Source: UBA5972 sp002430125 | Lineage (GTDB): Bacteria; Pseudomonadota; Alphaproteobacteria; Rhodobacterales; Rhodobacteraceae | Direction of reading: 5' to 3' | Assembly (NCBI GenBank): GCA_937892915.1 | Contig: CALBIC010000073.1 | Coordinates: forward strand, 15,296-79,295 | Length of the DNA stretch: 64,000 bases | Shown here: piece after piece, positions 25,938-33,838 of the stretch | Layout of the letters: each line of letters opens with the position of its first letter | Position numbering within the stretch: position 1 is the stretch's first letter | The notes under the pieces: model-generated | Told to the model about the DNA's origin: nothing | The model's input: the letters and a program-made list of their open reading frames with translations, nothing else | The model's database searches: none | Position numbers and translations under genes: made by a program

Positions 25938-26402
25938 ATGCAACTATCAGATATCCTCCGCCCCAAGGCGGTAAAATCTATTGGCAAGTCTGTGGGCAAA
26001 AAGCGTGTCTTACAGGAAATGTCGCAACTCGCTGCCGCGACTTATGGGCTGGACGAAAACATCGCCTTTGATGCGCTTCAGGAACGCGAAAGCCTGGGGC
26101 CAACCGGTGTTGGCGAAGGCGTCGCCATTCCGCATGCACGCGTTGAAGGTTTGGACAAAGTTGTTGGTGTTTTCTATCGAATGGAAAAGCCGATTGATTA
26201 CGATTCAGTTGACCGCCATCAGGTTGATCTGATTTTCGCCCTTTTCGCGCCGATTGATTCTGGCGTTGATCACCTTAAAGCACTTGCTCTGGTTTCAAGA
26301 TCGCTGCGTGATCCGTCTGTGCGCGCCAAGTTGCGGTCAAATCAGGATGAAACTGCATTATTTGCAATATTAACCGAGATAGCCACACCAAAAGCCGCTT
26401 GA
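25938..26402 (+). CDS. ptsN: Nitrogen PTS regulatory protein EIIA(Ntr)
   Basis: A 154-residue EIIA domain with the phospho-accepting His in GVAIPHARVEGL (about H66) and the following LIFALFAPIDSGVDHLKALA segment. It acts as the phosphorylated end point of the nitrogen phosphotransfer chain, regulating potassium and nitrogen functions. Its position after rpoN-hpf is classical. It ends 1 bp from the stop of the convergent sulfotransferase remnant. Confidence 0.95.
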   Translation: MQLSDILRPKAVKSIGKSVGKKRVLQEMSQLAAATYGLDENIAFDALQERESLGPTGVGEGVAIPHARVEGLDKVVGVFYRMEKPIDYDSVDRHQVDLIFALFAPIDSGVDHLKALALVSRSLRDPSVRAKLRSNQDETALFAILTEIATPKAA

Positions 26403-26403
26403 T

Positions 26404-26845
26404 TTAGGCCGGACTACGCCACGTTGAGAACCCAAAGTTGATGTAGTCGCGCATATAAATATCGCGAACCCGGTCTTCTATTTCTTCATCATAGATTGCG
26501 GACAAAGCGAACAAATGTTGCGCCCCGGACTGCGCTGGGACTGGAACGCTGGGCAGGCCCAACAGATTTTCCAGGTGGGCAAACGATTGCCCAATAGTGT
26601 CTTCGTGCACGATGTGCGTCGCAAGCGACACACTGCTTGCACCCTCCAACACTGCCGTTTGGCTGGCCCATGCCGGGTTTATCCTCATCCCGGTCTGTTC
26701 GGACAGATTGGCTTTCAAAAACTTAAGGAAAGCCAGAAAAGCCGACTTGTGGGCTTTTTGATCATACCCCTGCCGAAGTTTCCCGTCTTCGGGAACCACA
26801 ACCCCGTAATCTCGACGGATCGCGTCGCGCACTTCATTCTGACCG
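26404..26845 (-). pseudogene. NodH-like sulfotransferase, C-terminal remnant
   Basis: About 145 residues resembling the C-terminal part of roseobacter sulfotransferase/NodH-like proteins (EVRDAIRRDYG, HKSAFLAFLKFLKANLSEQTGMRINPAWASQ, LSAIYDEEIEDRVRDIYMRDYINFGF). The PAPS-binding N-terminal P-loop is absent. Its frame enters from TGGQNEVRDA at about 26845, where it meets the glycosyltransferase remnant in another frame. It cannot be made as a working enzyme from this locus. Confidence 0.7.
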
Positions 26846-27082
26846 CCTGTCGACGATCAGGAAATGCTGAACGCCGAGAGAACGATAATAGGCGAGGAAA
26901 TAGGGAAGCCGATCGATTTCATTGCGGATGGTGGAAAAGACCAGAATATCGTGATCGATGATCTTTGCGGTTTGATCCGTATGACTGATTAATTGACGGC
27001 GTTTTCTGAGGGCGCGAAACAGAAACCGGCGGCGCTTTAAACGCATCCGATAAGCTGTCCATAGGTCAGAAACTAAGCCCAT
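26834..27082 (-). pseudogene. Family 2 glycosyltransferase, N-terminal remnant
   Basis: The first 82 residues of a roseobacter-type glycosyltransferase (MGLVSDLWTAYRMRLKRRRF, ILVFSTIRNEIDRLPYFLAY, YRSLGVQHFLIVD), broken just before the expected NGS/DGT nucleotide-sugar motif. Foreign sequence then runs into a stop after RRSE. The ATG at 27082 is 8 bp after galE, so it was the next gene in the polysaccharide operon. Confidence 0.75.
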
Positions 27083-27090
27083 ACGCCCGT

Positions 27091-28098
27091 CTATTTTTCA
27101 TATGTGCCGACCTGATGCCAACGCCAGGCATCGCCTATCATTTGAGGCAGGGTTGAACGATCCGGCCGCCATCCTAACTCGGCGCCAGCTCGAGTGCTGC
27201 CGCTGACAAGCTTGGTACAATCCCCAGCTCGACGCGCGCCTTCTTTATGCGGCACGGTTACACCGGTAACTTCGGACGTTATGTCGATGACTTCGCGAAC
27301 GGAAAAACCACGACCCGTACCCAGATTAAACGCCCGGCTTTCGCGTCCGGATTTAAGCCAGTCCAAACCTTTAAGATGTGCGTCTATCAAATCGATAACA
27401 TGCACATAATCGCGAATGCAGGTGCCATCGTTTGTATCATAATCAGTGCCAAAAATCGTCAGCGGTCCGCGTTGTCCAAGCACCGCCATAACCGCCAGCG
27501 GGATAAGATGAGTTTCCAGCCGATGAAACTCGCCGATTTCGCCGTCAGGGTCAGCACCTGCAACATTGAAATAGCGAAAGATTACGCTGGTCAGGCCATA
27601 GCTTTCACCAAAGTTTGCCAGCATGTTTTCAATCGCCAGCTTTGAAGCACCATAGGAATTTATCGGCTGCTGCGGTGTGCTTTCATCAAGCACACCGTTA
27701 TCTTGTTTGCCGTAGGTGGCACAGGTCGAAGAAAACACGATCTTCAGGCAATTTGCGGCAACCATCGCCTGGATCAGGTTTAACGATCCAACAGCGTTAT
27801 TGCGCCAATAAAGCCCGGGTTCACGCACACTTTGGCCGACATCAGACAGCGCCCCAAAATGCAGAACTGCAATCGGTTGGTGCTTGGTAAAAACCTCATC
27901 CAACCTCGACCTGTCATTCAGATCGCCAATCTCCAGAGGGCCAAATTTAACGGCGTCTGCCCAGCCGGTGGAAAGGTTGTCATAGGTTACCGGCAAATAC
28001 CCAGAGGCCTTTAGCGCCTTACAGGCGTGCGAGCCGATATATCCTGCGCCACCCGTTACAAGTACGGTTTGGATATGATCCGAACTATTGCGCTGCAT
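27091..28098 (-). CDS. galE: UDP-glucose 4-epimerase
   Basis: A 335-residue extended short-chain dehydrogenase interconverting UDP-glucose and UDP-galactose for surface glycans. It has the NAD motif VLVTGGAGYIGSHA, the SSTCATYG serine, the catalytic YGASK tetrad (Y-X3-K), RYFNVAGADP and a late CIRDYVHV. I choose ATG 28098, which overlaps the end of galU by 14 bp; an upstream in-frame TTG at 28113 is less likely. Confidence 0.93.
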   Translation of the reverse strand: MQRNSSDHIQTVLVTGGAGYIGSHACKALKASGYLPVTYDNLSTGWADAVKFGPLEIGDLNDRSRLDEVFTKHQPIAVLHFGALSDVGQSVREPGLYWRNNAVGSLNLIQAMVAANCLKIVFSSTCATYGKQDNGVLDESTPQQPINSYGASKLAIENMLANFGESYGLTSVIFRYFNVAGADPDGEIGEFHRLETHLIPLAVMAVLGQRGPLTIFGTDYDTNDGTCIRDYVHVIDLIDAHLKGLDWLKSGRESRAFNLGTGRGFSVREVIDITSEVTGVTVPHKEGARRAGDCTKLVSGSTRAGAELGWRPDRSTLPQMIGDAWRWHQVGTYEK

Positions 28099-28978
28099 GC
28101 CGAGCCGCACCAAGGCCGTTCAAAAAGGCACCGAATTCTTCACCCAATTCCGGATGAGCAAGGCCAAAGGCCACGGTGGCTTTTAAATACCCGGCTTTCG
28201 AGCCGCAATCGTAACGTCTGCCCTGAAAACGAAACCCGTAAACGTTGTTCGAATTGGTAATTTCTTGTGCGATTGCGTCTGTCAGTTGAATTTCCTGCCC
28301 CGCGCCAATCTCTTTTTTGTTAAGGTTTGTCAGCACTTTGGGCGTCAAAATATAGCGTCCAATGACCGCCAAATTTGAAGGTGCTTTGTCTGGCTCCGGC
28401 TTTTCCACCATGCCCTTAATGGACACGATCTGACCGATAGAAGGGGTGAAGTCGAGCAGGCCATAAGACGAGGCGCGTTCCTTCGGAACCTCCATTGCGG
28501 CGACCATGTTACCGCCAAACTCTTCGTAGGCTTCAACCATCTGCTGCAAGCAGGGTTTTTCTGCGGCGATCACGTCGTCGGGCAAAATAACTGCAAACGG
28601 CTCGTTTGCAATCAGTCTGCGCGCACACCAAACCGCGTGACCAAGGCCCAGCGGTTCGCGTTGCCGGACATATGCGATTTCGCCACTGTCCATTGTCGAG
28701 GACTTAAGCAGCTTTAAAAGGTCCATTTGGTTGTTCTTACGCAAGGCTGCTTCGATCAGCGGAGCGCCGTCAAAATAATCCTCAAGCGCGCCTTTGCCAC
28801 GCGATGTGACAAAGATGAATTCCTTGATCCCGGCAGCGCGTGCTTCGTCAATCGCGTATTGAATCAATGGTTTATCGACCAAGGTCATGATTTCTTTTGG
28901 AATTGACTTTGTCGCCGGCAGAAACCTTGTTCCCAGCCCTGCGACCGGGAAAATGGCTTTGATAACTTTACGTGACAT
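28085..28978 (-). CDS. galU: UTP-glucose-1-phosphate uridylyltransferase
   Basis: A 297-residue nucleotidyltransferase making UDP-glucose. It shows AIFPVAGLGTRFLPATKSIPKEIM at the N-terminus (here given in part), KPLIQYAIDEA, FAVILPDD, GMVEKP and the late YDCGSKAGYL. The ATG at 28978 follows AGGAGC, so a 69-residue in-frame extension upstream is not part of the protein. Partner of galE in sugar nucleotide supply. Confidence 0.95.
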   Translation of the reverse strand: MSRKVIKAIFPVAGLGTRFLPATKSIPKEIMTLVDKPLIQYAIDEARAAGIKEFIFVTSRGKGALEDYFDGAPLIEAALRKNNQMDLLKLLKSSTMDSGEIAYVRQREPLGLGHAVWCARRLIANEPFAVILPDDVIAAEKPCLQQMVEAYEEFGGNMVAAMEVPKERASSYGLLDFTPSIGQIVSIKGMVEKPEPDKAPSNLAVIGRYILTPKVLTNLNKKEIGAGQEIQLTDAIAQEITNSNNVYGFRFQGRRYDCGSKAGYLKATVAFGLAHPELGEEFGAFLNGLGAARHAAQ

Positions 28979-29135
28979 CCAACTGCTCCTGACGGCTGCT
29001 TTATTCTTACTGGTAGAGTATGTCCATGATTTTACAATCATAAACGGGATTGTAACAGAGTCTGGCTTACGAAAGGTCAAATTTCGGCCAATAATGTAGC
29101 ATCTTAACGCATTTCTGTGGCTGAATTTCTTGAAA

Positions 29136-30401
29136 TTAGTCCGTTTCTTTCCACAAAACCAGTTTTCCACGTGGGCGTACGTCATTCAAACGGCGCATTT
29201 CCGAAACAGCGCGCGACGATAGATTACGGAACGAGAAAAAACTGTCACTCTGCCGTAATCGACCAAAAATACCACCTGTTTGCAACCAATAGCCGCAATC
29301 CATAAACACCTGACGGTGCAACAACGCGGTCCAGGAAAACTGTAAGACCGTTGCCAGTTCACCATGCTTCGCATGTTCAATCGCCGTATTCTTCATCTTA
29401 TTAGCAACCCGGGCTGGCCCAGCTATATAGATGGTTTCGCTGGGGCTGATACCGTTTTGAAAAGGATGAAACCCCTTACCACCAGCCATCGTTAAAATTA
29501 GTTTGTTCCCTGTTCGCGTGCGGCCCTCTGCAAGGCCGCGTTTTAACGAGGTCATTAGTGCAGGAATTTTTTCCGGCGCAAGTTCACCCCTAACCATGAA
29601 TTCTATCAGACGGTTTTTTTGTTCGGCACAGAAGGCCTCTGCAGCCAGAGCCACACCCGCGGGATAGCCGTGGCGGGCCATAAAGTACCCCTTACTGGCG
29701 CCTACCTCGAACAAGGTTTTCGGCGCTTGATTGGCGGACCTGTTTTCACTGGCCGCATGCCCGTGATGGACTTGCGCCAACGGTACGATTGCCGTTTTCC
29801 ATCCCGCCAATCCCAAACGATAATTCAGGTCGGTTTCATCCAGAAAATAGTGATAGGCCGGATCAAATCCGCCAAGTTCAATCAACGCGGCGCGACGAAA
29901 AGCACAATTCGTGCCTTCTGTCTTTATGCCCAAATCTTCGGTGCCCGGAAAAACGCGAGGTTCTGTACCTTCCAGCCGCAATTCCCGTTCCCGACCAAAG
30001 CGATCAAAACAGCGCGCTTTACTTTGAAATGAAAATCCGTTTCGACCCCGCACATGGCCGCCCGCCGCCCCGACCTTGGTGTCGTCAAAAGGTGCAACCA
30101 GATGCGACAACCATGTTGGTTCTGGCACCGCATCGTCATCACAGAAAGCGACAATATCGCCACTCGCCATTTTAAGGCCACGGTTGCGCGCAATGGCGAT
30201 GCTCGGAGATTCAAGGGCGGTGAACTTGATGCGTCCGACATGCCATAGATCGGGAAAAACCTCGATCGGGTTGATGTCCGAAACGACAATGACCTCAAAA
30301 TCGGGATACGTGAGATACCGTAAGCTGACCAATAAACGGCGCAGGTTTTTCGGCCGATTGTGGCTGACAATCACGACGCTGACGTGAGGCGGTGATCTCA
30401 T
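29136..30401 (-). CDS. Family 2 glycosyltransferase
   Basis: A 421-residue GT-A fold enzyme. It has SVVIVSHNRPKNLRRLLVSL, SPSIAIARNRGL, the metal-binding FCDDDAVPEP, the acceptor-side NCAFRRAALIELGGFDPAYHYFLDETDLNYRL and a long C-terminal region without membrane helices. The sugar and acceptor are unknown; with galU, galE and kdsB next to it, a role in LPS core or capsule assembly is likely. The start overlaps the kdsB stop by 4 bp (ATGA). About 160 bp of unassigned sequence separates it from galU. Confidence 0.88.
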   Translation of the reverse strand: MRSPPHVSVVIVSHNRPKNLRRLLVSLRYLTYPDFEVIVVSDINPIEVFPDLWHVGRIKFTALESPSIAIARNRGLKMASGDIVAFCDDDAVPEPTWLSHLVAPFDDTKVGAAGGHVRGRNGFSFQSKARCFDRFGRERELRLEGTEPRVFPGTEDLGIKTEGTNCAFRRAALIELGGFDPAYHYFLDETDLNYRLGLAGWKTAIVPLAQVHHGHAASENRSANQAPKTLFEVGASKGYFMARHGYPAGVALAAEAFCAEQKNRLIEFMVRGELAPEKIPALMTSLKRGLAEGRTRTGNKLILTMAGGKGFHPFQNGISPSETIYIAGPARVANKMKNTAIEHAKHGELATVLQFSWTALLHRQVFMDCGYWLQTGGIFGRLRQSDSFFSFRNLSSRAVSEMRRLNDVRPRGKLVLWKETD

Positions 30402-31198
30402 TCAATGCCCATTTCCGCCAGCTTTTGTTCGATTCTTTGCACGTCCGATGGGTTGTTTAGTTCCCAAAACGCGCGGCCTTTGCCGTCTACTTCGACACAT
30501 AAAACGGGTCGCCCGTTTTCCATGAATCTCAACTGCTCAAGGCCTTCCCATGTTTCCAGCGCTCCGGCTGGCCATGTCTGATATTCTGCCAAAGCTTGCG
30601 GGCGGTATGCGTATACCCCGACATGGTGAAAAACCGGAACTTGCTCGCCAGGCTTTAAGTCACGACCAGTAAACGGGATTACTTCCTTGGAGAAATAAAG
30701 CGCCCGGTGGTTTACATCAAACACAGCTGTTGTTGCGCCAACGCGGCCATGTTTACGATCCTCCAGAAACCCCGCAAGCGCGTCTTGATCGCAACGCAAA
30801 ACGGGGGTTGCAACGCCAGCTGTTGGGTTCTTTTTCATCGCGCCGACCAAGTCTTCGACGAACCAGTACGGTGTCAGTGGCGCGTCACCCTGCAAATTGA
30901 CGATGATGTCATAAGGCTGATCCAGTCGGCGCAAGGCATCCGAACATCGTTCGGTTCCATTTGCGCAAGCTTCCGAGGTCATGACCACTTCGGCACCGAA
31001 GTCTTGGGCCGCGCTGCGGATCCGATCATCGTCGGTGGCAACCACCACACGGGCAACGCCTGAGACTGACATTGCAGCGTCCCAGCTGCGTCTGATCAGG
31101 GACTTCCCGACACCAGAGACTCCACGCAATTCTACCAACGGCTTCCCCGGATATCGGGTCGAAGCAAAGCGTGCTGGAATGATGATCAGAACCGACAC
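30398..31198 (-). CDS. kdsB: 3-deoxy-manno-octulosonate cytidylyltransferase
   Basis: A 266-residue enzyme activating Kdo to CMP-Kdo, the donor used by WaaA. Visible are IIPARFASTRYPGKPLVEL, VVATDDDRI, GTERCSDALRRL, VNLQGDAPL and HHVGVYAYRPQAL. It begins with GTG at 31198, 4 bp after the cysQ stop. Slightly longer than the usual 245-250 residues, mainly from loops (PAGALETWEGLEQLRFME). Confidence 0.94.
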   Translation of the reverse strand: MSVLIIIPARFASTRYPGKPLVELRGVSGVGKSLIRRSWDAAMSVSGVARVVVATDDDRIRSAAQDFGAEVVMTSEACANGTERCSDALRRLDQPYDIIVNLQGDAPLTPYWFVEDLVGAMKKNPTAGVATPVLRCDQDALAGFLEDRKHGRVGATTAVFDVNHRALYFSKEVIPFTGRDLKPGEQVPVFHHVGVYAYRPQALAEYQTWPAGALETWEGLEQLRFMENGRPVLCVEVDGKGRAFWELNNPSDVQRIEQKLAEMGIE

Positions 31199-31202
31199 GG
31201 GC

Positions 31203-32000
31203 CTATCCTTTGTGCAAGTTTACTCCGGGGGCGTAGGCGATGAAAAACGGGTTGGCGTAGCCTTGTTTACCGTATTCCAGTGTCGTGTGGTCGTCAAAAC
31301 GAATTACCTGACCGCCAGCGCCGTTCAATACTGCGTGGCCGGCCGCCGTGTCCCATTCCATTGTGCGACCAACGCGCGGGTAAAGGTCTGCTTCACCGGT
31401 TGCGACAAGGCAGAACTTAAGCGAAGACCCGGCGCTACGCATGTCTTTCACGTTATATTTGCTAATATAGTCATCCGTCGCCTGATCCCGATGGGATTTT
31501 GAGGCAACGACGATCAATGCGTCGTTATCTGGCTTTGAAACTGTAATCGCATGAGTTGAGCCACTGATATTGGCATCGTGACCTCCAGATTCCTCAACCG
31601 ATTGCCCGGTGGCGTCCGTATAAAACAATCGCCCTTTTGCCGGAGCGTACACAACGCCGCGGATCGGAACGCCGCTTTCAACGTAGGCGATATTGACGGT
31701 GAAATCGCCGCGGCGCTGGACGAATTCTTTTGTACCGTCCAGCGGGTCAACAATAATAAAGTTCTCAGACAGTTTATAATGCGTCGCCGATTGTTCTTCT
31801 GTCACCAGCATGACGTCAGGAAAAGCCGCCCGCAAACCTTCTGAAATCAGCGCATCAGCAGCCTCATCTGCTTCGGTCACGGGCGAATTGTCGGATTTGG
31901 TTTTAACCTCGAAATCGTCGCTTTCATAAATTTCCATGATGCGTGCGCCAGCTTGAATCGCAAGCTTGCGAAAAACCCGAGACATAATTTCGAAATCCAA
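31203..32000 (-). CDS. cysQ: 3'(2'),5'-bisphosphate nucleotidase
   Basis: A 265-residue lithium-sensitive phosphatase that recycles 3'-phosphoadenosine 5'-phosphate from sulfotransferase or sulfate-reduction reactions. It has PVTEADEAAD, LVTEEQSA, the metal-binding IVDPLDGTKEF and the late WDTAAGHAVLNGAGG. I choose TTG at 32000 (LDFEIMSRVF) because AAGGAG lies 8 bp upstream; GTG 32009 is too close to it and ATG 31985 too far. Its presence beside a sulfotransferase remnant suggests sulfated glycans were once made here. Confidence 0.9.
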   Translation of the reverse strand: MDFEIMSRVFRKLAIQAGARIMEIYESDDFEVKTKSDNSPVTEADEAADALISEGLRAAFPDVMLVTEEQSATHYKLSENFIIVDPLDGTKEFVQRRGDFTVNIAYVESGVPIRGVVYAPAKGRLFYTDATGQSVEESGGHDANISGSTHAITVSKPDNDALIVVASKSHRDQATDDYISKYNVKDMRSAGSSLKFCLVATGEADLYPRVGRTMEWDTAAGHAVLNGAGGQVIRFDDHTTLEYGKQGYANPFFIAYAPGVNLHKG

Positions 32001-32146
32001 AATCCACACTCCTTATCTTTATTATGCGGCATATCGCCGAAAACTTGAATAATTTCTGGCAGCCCTTATGATGCGGAGTTAATCGAACGGCAAGGTTTCA
32101 AAACAGAAAACTGTTGAAACCATCGGGTCAAGGGCAGGCACTGATA

Positions 32147-32969
32147 ATGCTTCAATACGAAAAACCAACAACTGGTATCTGGCCGCTGCTGCGCTTTGGC
32201 GATGTGCTGTATCATTCGATCGTGCGCGTGGTTCGCCAAAAAAAGCAGCAATGCGTTGCTGGGGCTGATCGGCAATATGTCACAGTCGGTCGTGATGATT
32301 GGCGTGTTTTTCATGATGTTTACGGTTTTCGGGATGCGCGGTGCCGCCTTGCGCGGTGATTTCCTGATGTTCCTGATGACCGGCATTTTTCTGTTTATGA
32401 CCCATACCAAAGCGATGTCTGCTGTGGTGTTATCCGAAGGCCCTGCCTCGGCCATAATGAAACACGCGCCGATGACGACTTTCCTTAGTATTTCGTCATC
32501 GGCACTGGCATCGCTTTATTTGCAAATTCTGTCGATGCTGGTGATCTTGTTCATTGTACATGTCGCCGTTCGTCCGGTGGTTATCGACAATCCCACTGGT
32601 TTGACTTTGCCGTTCTTTTTAGCGTGGTTCAGCGGTGTTTCTATTGGGCTGGTCTTTCTGGCGATCAAGCCCTTTTATCCGGCCTTTGCCACAATAGGCA
32701 CCACGGTCTATTCCCGCGCTAACATGATTGCCAGCGGCAAGATGTTTGTCGCCAATCAATTGCCTGCCGCCATTCTGCCTGCATTTGCGTGGAACCCGCT
32801 GTTTCATACAATCGACCAAGCACGCGGGGCGGCGTTTATCAACTATAATCCACATGTCACGTCGCTGACCTACCCGTTATATTTTACCATGACATTGCTG
32901 ATAATCGGGATGATGGGCGAGTTTTTTGCACGGCAATATGCCTCGGCCAGTTGGTACAGCAAACGGTAA
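32147..32969 (+). pseudogene. Polysaccharide-export ABC permease (KpsM-like), frameshifted at an A7 tract
   Basis: Two frames together encode one permease of about 273 residues. The first (ATG 32147) gives LLRFGDVLYHSIVRVVRQK; after the run AAAAAAA at 32238-32244 the conserved continuation SSNALLGLIGNMSQSVVMI lies in the other frame. It continues through five or six membrane segments (VFFMMFTVFGMRGAA, TGIFLFMTH, YFTMTLLIIGMMGEFFA) to the stop at 32967-32969. Removing one A restores the frame. It would export capsule or O-antigen-like glycans with an ATPase not present here. It could be a true mutation, a slippage-controlled gene or a sequencing error. Confidence 0.75.
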
Positions 32970-32974
32970 TAGCT

Positions 32975-33604
32975 TCAACCGACGACCCGCAGTGTCAGGT
33001 TGATCCGACCACCATGTTTCAACAGCCCGCTTGAGCGGAACCTGATCTTGTCAACGCCGTGATAAATCATGCGCCCTTCACCACCCAACACGGCAACATC
33101 GCCTGACTTTAGCCAGGCCGAGCGCGTTTGACCGCCCCGACTTGTGCCGCCAACACGGAACAAGCCGTCGTCGCCCAGCGAAACCGAAACAACGGGAAAC
33201 GAAAAGTCTTTCTCGTCCTTGTCCTGATGCAATCCCATTTTGGCAGTTTCGCCGTAAAAGTTAATCAAGCAACAATCAGGTTCCTTTCGGGGATCGCCCA
33301 GCGCTGCCCATATTTTCAGAATCGAGTCTGGAATTTTCGGCCATGGGTTACCAAACGGATGGTGGTCTACATACCGATACCCTCGTTGATCCGAGTACCA
33401 ACCATATTTCCCCGAGGATGTCATTCCAACGCTCATCGGCTTGCCGTAGGGCGTTTGCGGCGAGAATAGGGGCGCGTCACAGATGATCTGCCGCAAGTCG
33501 TCGATTATCTCAGTCTGTGACATTGCCCCCACAAAGGCCGGATAAATTTTCACCCCTCCAAGATCCAGCGGCTTGGAATGCGGTTGCGTTTCCATTGTTT
33601 TCAT
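32975..33604 (-). CDS. AlkB-type DNA/RNA repair dioxygenase (2-oxoglutarate/Fe(II))
   Basis: A 209-residue protein of the AlkB demethylase family, unrelated to alkane hydroxylase. It has the DNA-lesion recognition region (PYGKPMSVGMTSSGKYGWYS), the Fe ligands H-X-D in MGLHQDKDE, the distal His in YHGVDKI and the 2-oxoglutarate-binding Arg in GGRINLTLRVV. ATG 33604 or 33595 begins the conserved part; longer in-frame sequence upstream overlaps the dnaK promoter region and was excluded. Confidence 0.88.
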   Translation of the reverse strand: MKTMETQPHSKPLDLGGVKIYPAFVGAMSQTEIIDDLRQIICDAPLFSPQTPYGKPMSVGMTSSGKYGWYSDQRGYRYVDHHPFGNPWPKIPDSILKIWAALGDPRKEPDCCLINFYGETAKMGLHQDKDEKDFSFPVVSVSLGDDGLFRVGGTSRGGQTRSAWLKSGDVAVLGGEGRMIYHGVDKIRFRSSGLLKHGGRINLTLRVVG

Positions 33605-33699
33605 AGCACCAATTCTTAACAACTTGTTCCTAACGTGGAATTTCCATGCAGTTTGCGCTTTTTTAGCGTGGAAAACATGCGTTTTTACACAACCCAATG

Positions 33700-33728
33700 C
33701 TTGCAGGCTGAAAATCACGAACCTATAT
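33700..33728 (+). promoter_or_regulatory. Candidate heat-shock (RpoH) promoter of dnaK
   Basis: CTTG at 33700-33703 and CCTATAT at 33722-33728 are separated by 18 bp, close to the alphaproteobacterial RpoH pattern CTTG-N17/18-CYTATNT as I recall it. Transcription would leave a leader of about 100 nt before dnaK. Confidence 0.6.
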
Positions 33729-33749
33729 ACGCCTCAACGCGCGGTCGGT

Positions 33750-33794
33750 GCCTTCGGGTCCGGTCGCAGGGATCCGATGGCAGGGGCCGAAGGC
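33750..33794 (+). promoter_or_regulatory. Structured dnaK leader
   Basis: GCCTTCGG (33750-33757) and CCGAAGGC (33787-33794) are perfect 8-bp inverted repeats enclosing a GC-rich interior (GTCCGG, GGATCC) that can fold further. The stem ends about 45 nt before the dnaK ATG and leaves its AAGGA ribosome-binding site free, so it is more likely to affect mRNA stability than initiation. Confidence 0.45.
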
Positions 33795-33838
33795 GAACCT
33801 GCTGTTATATAAATCGCCGCTAAGAAAGGACTTTAGAA

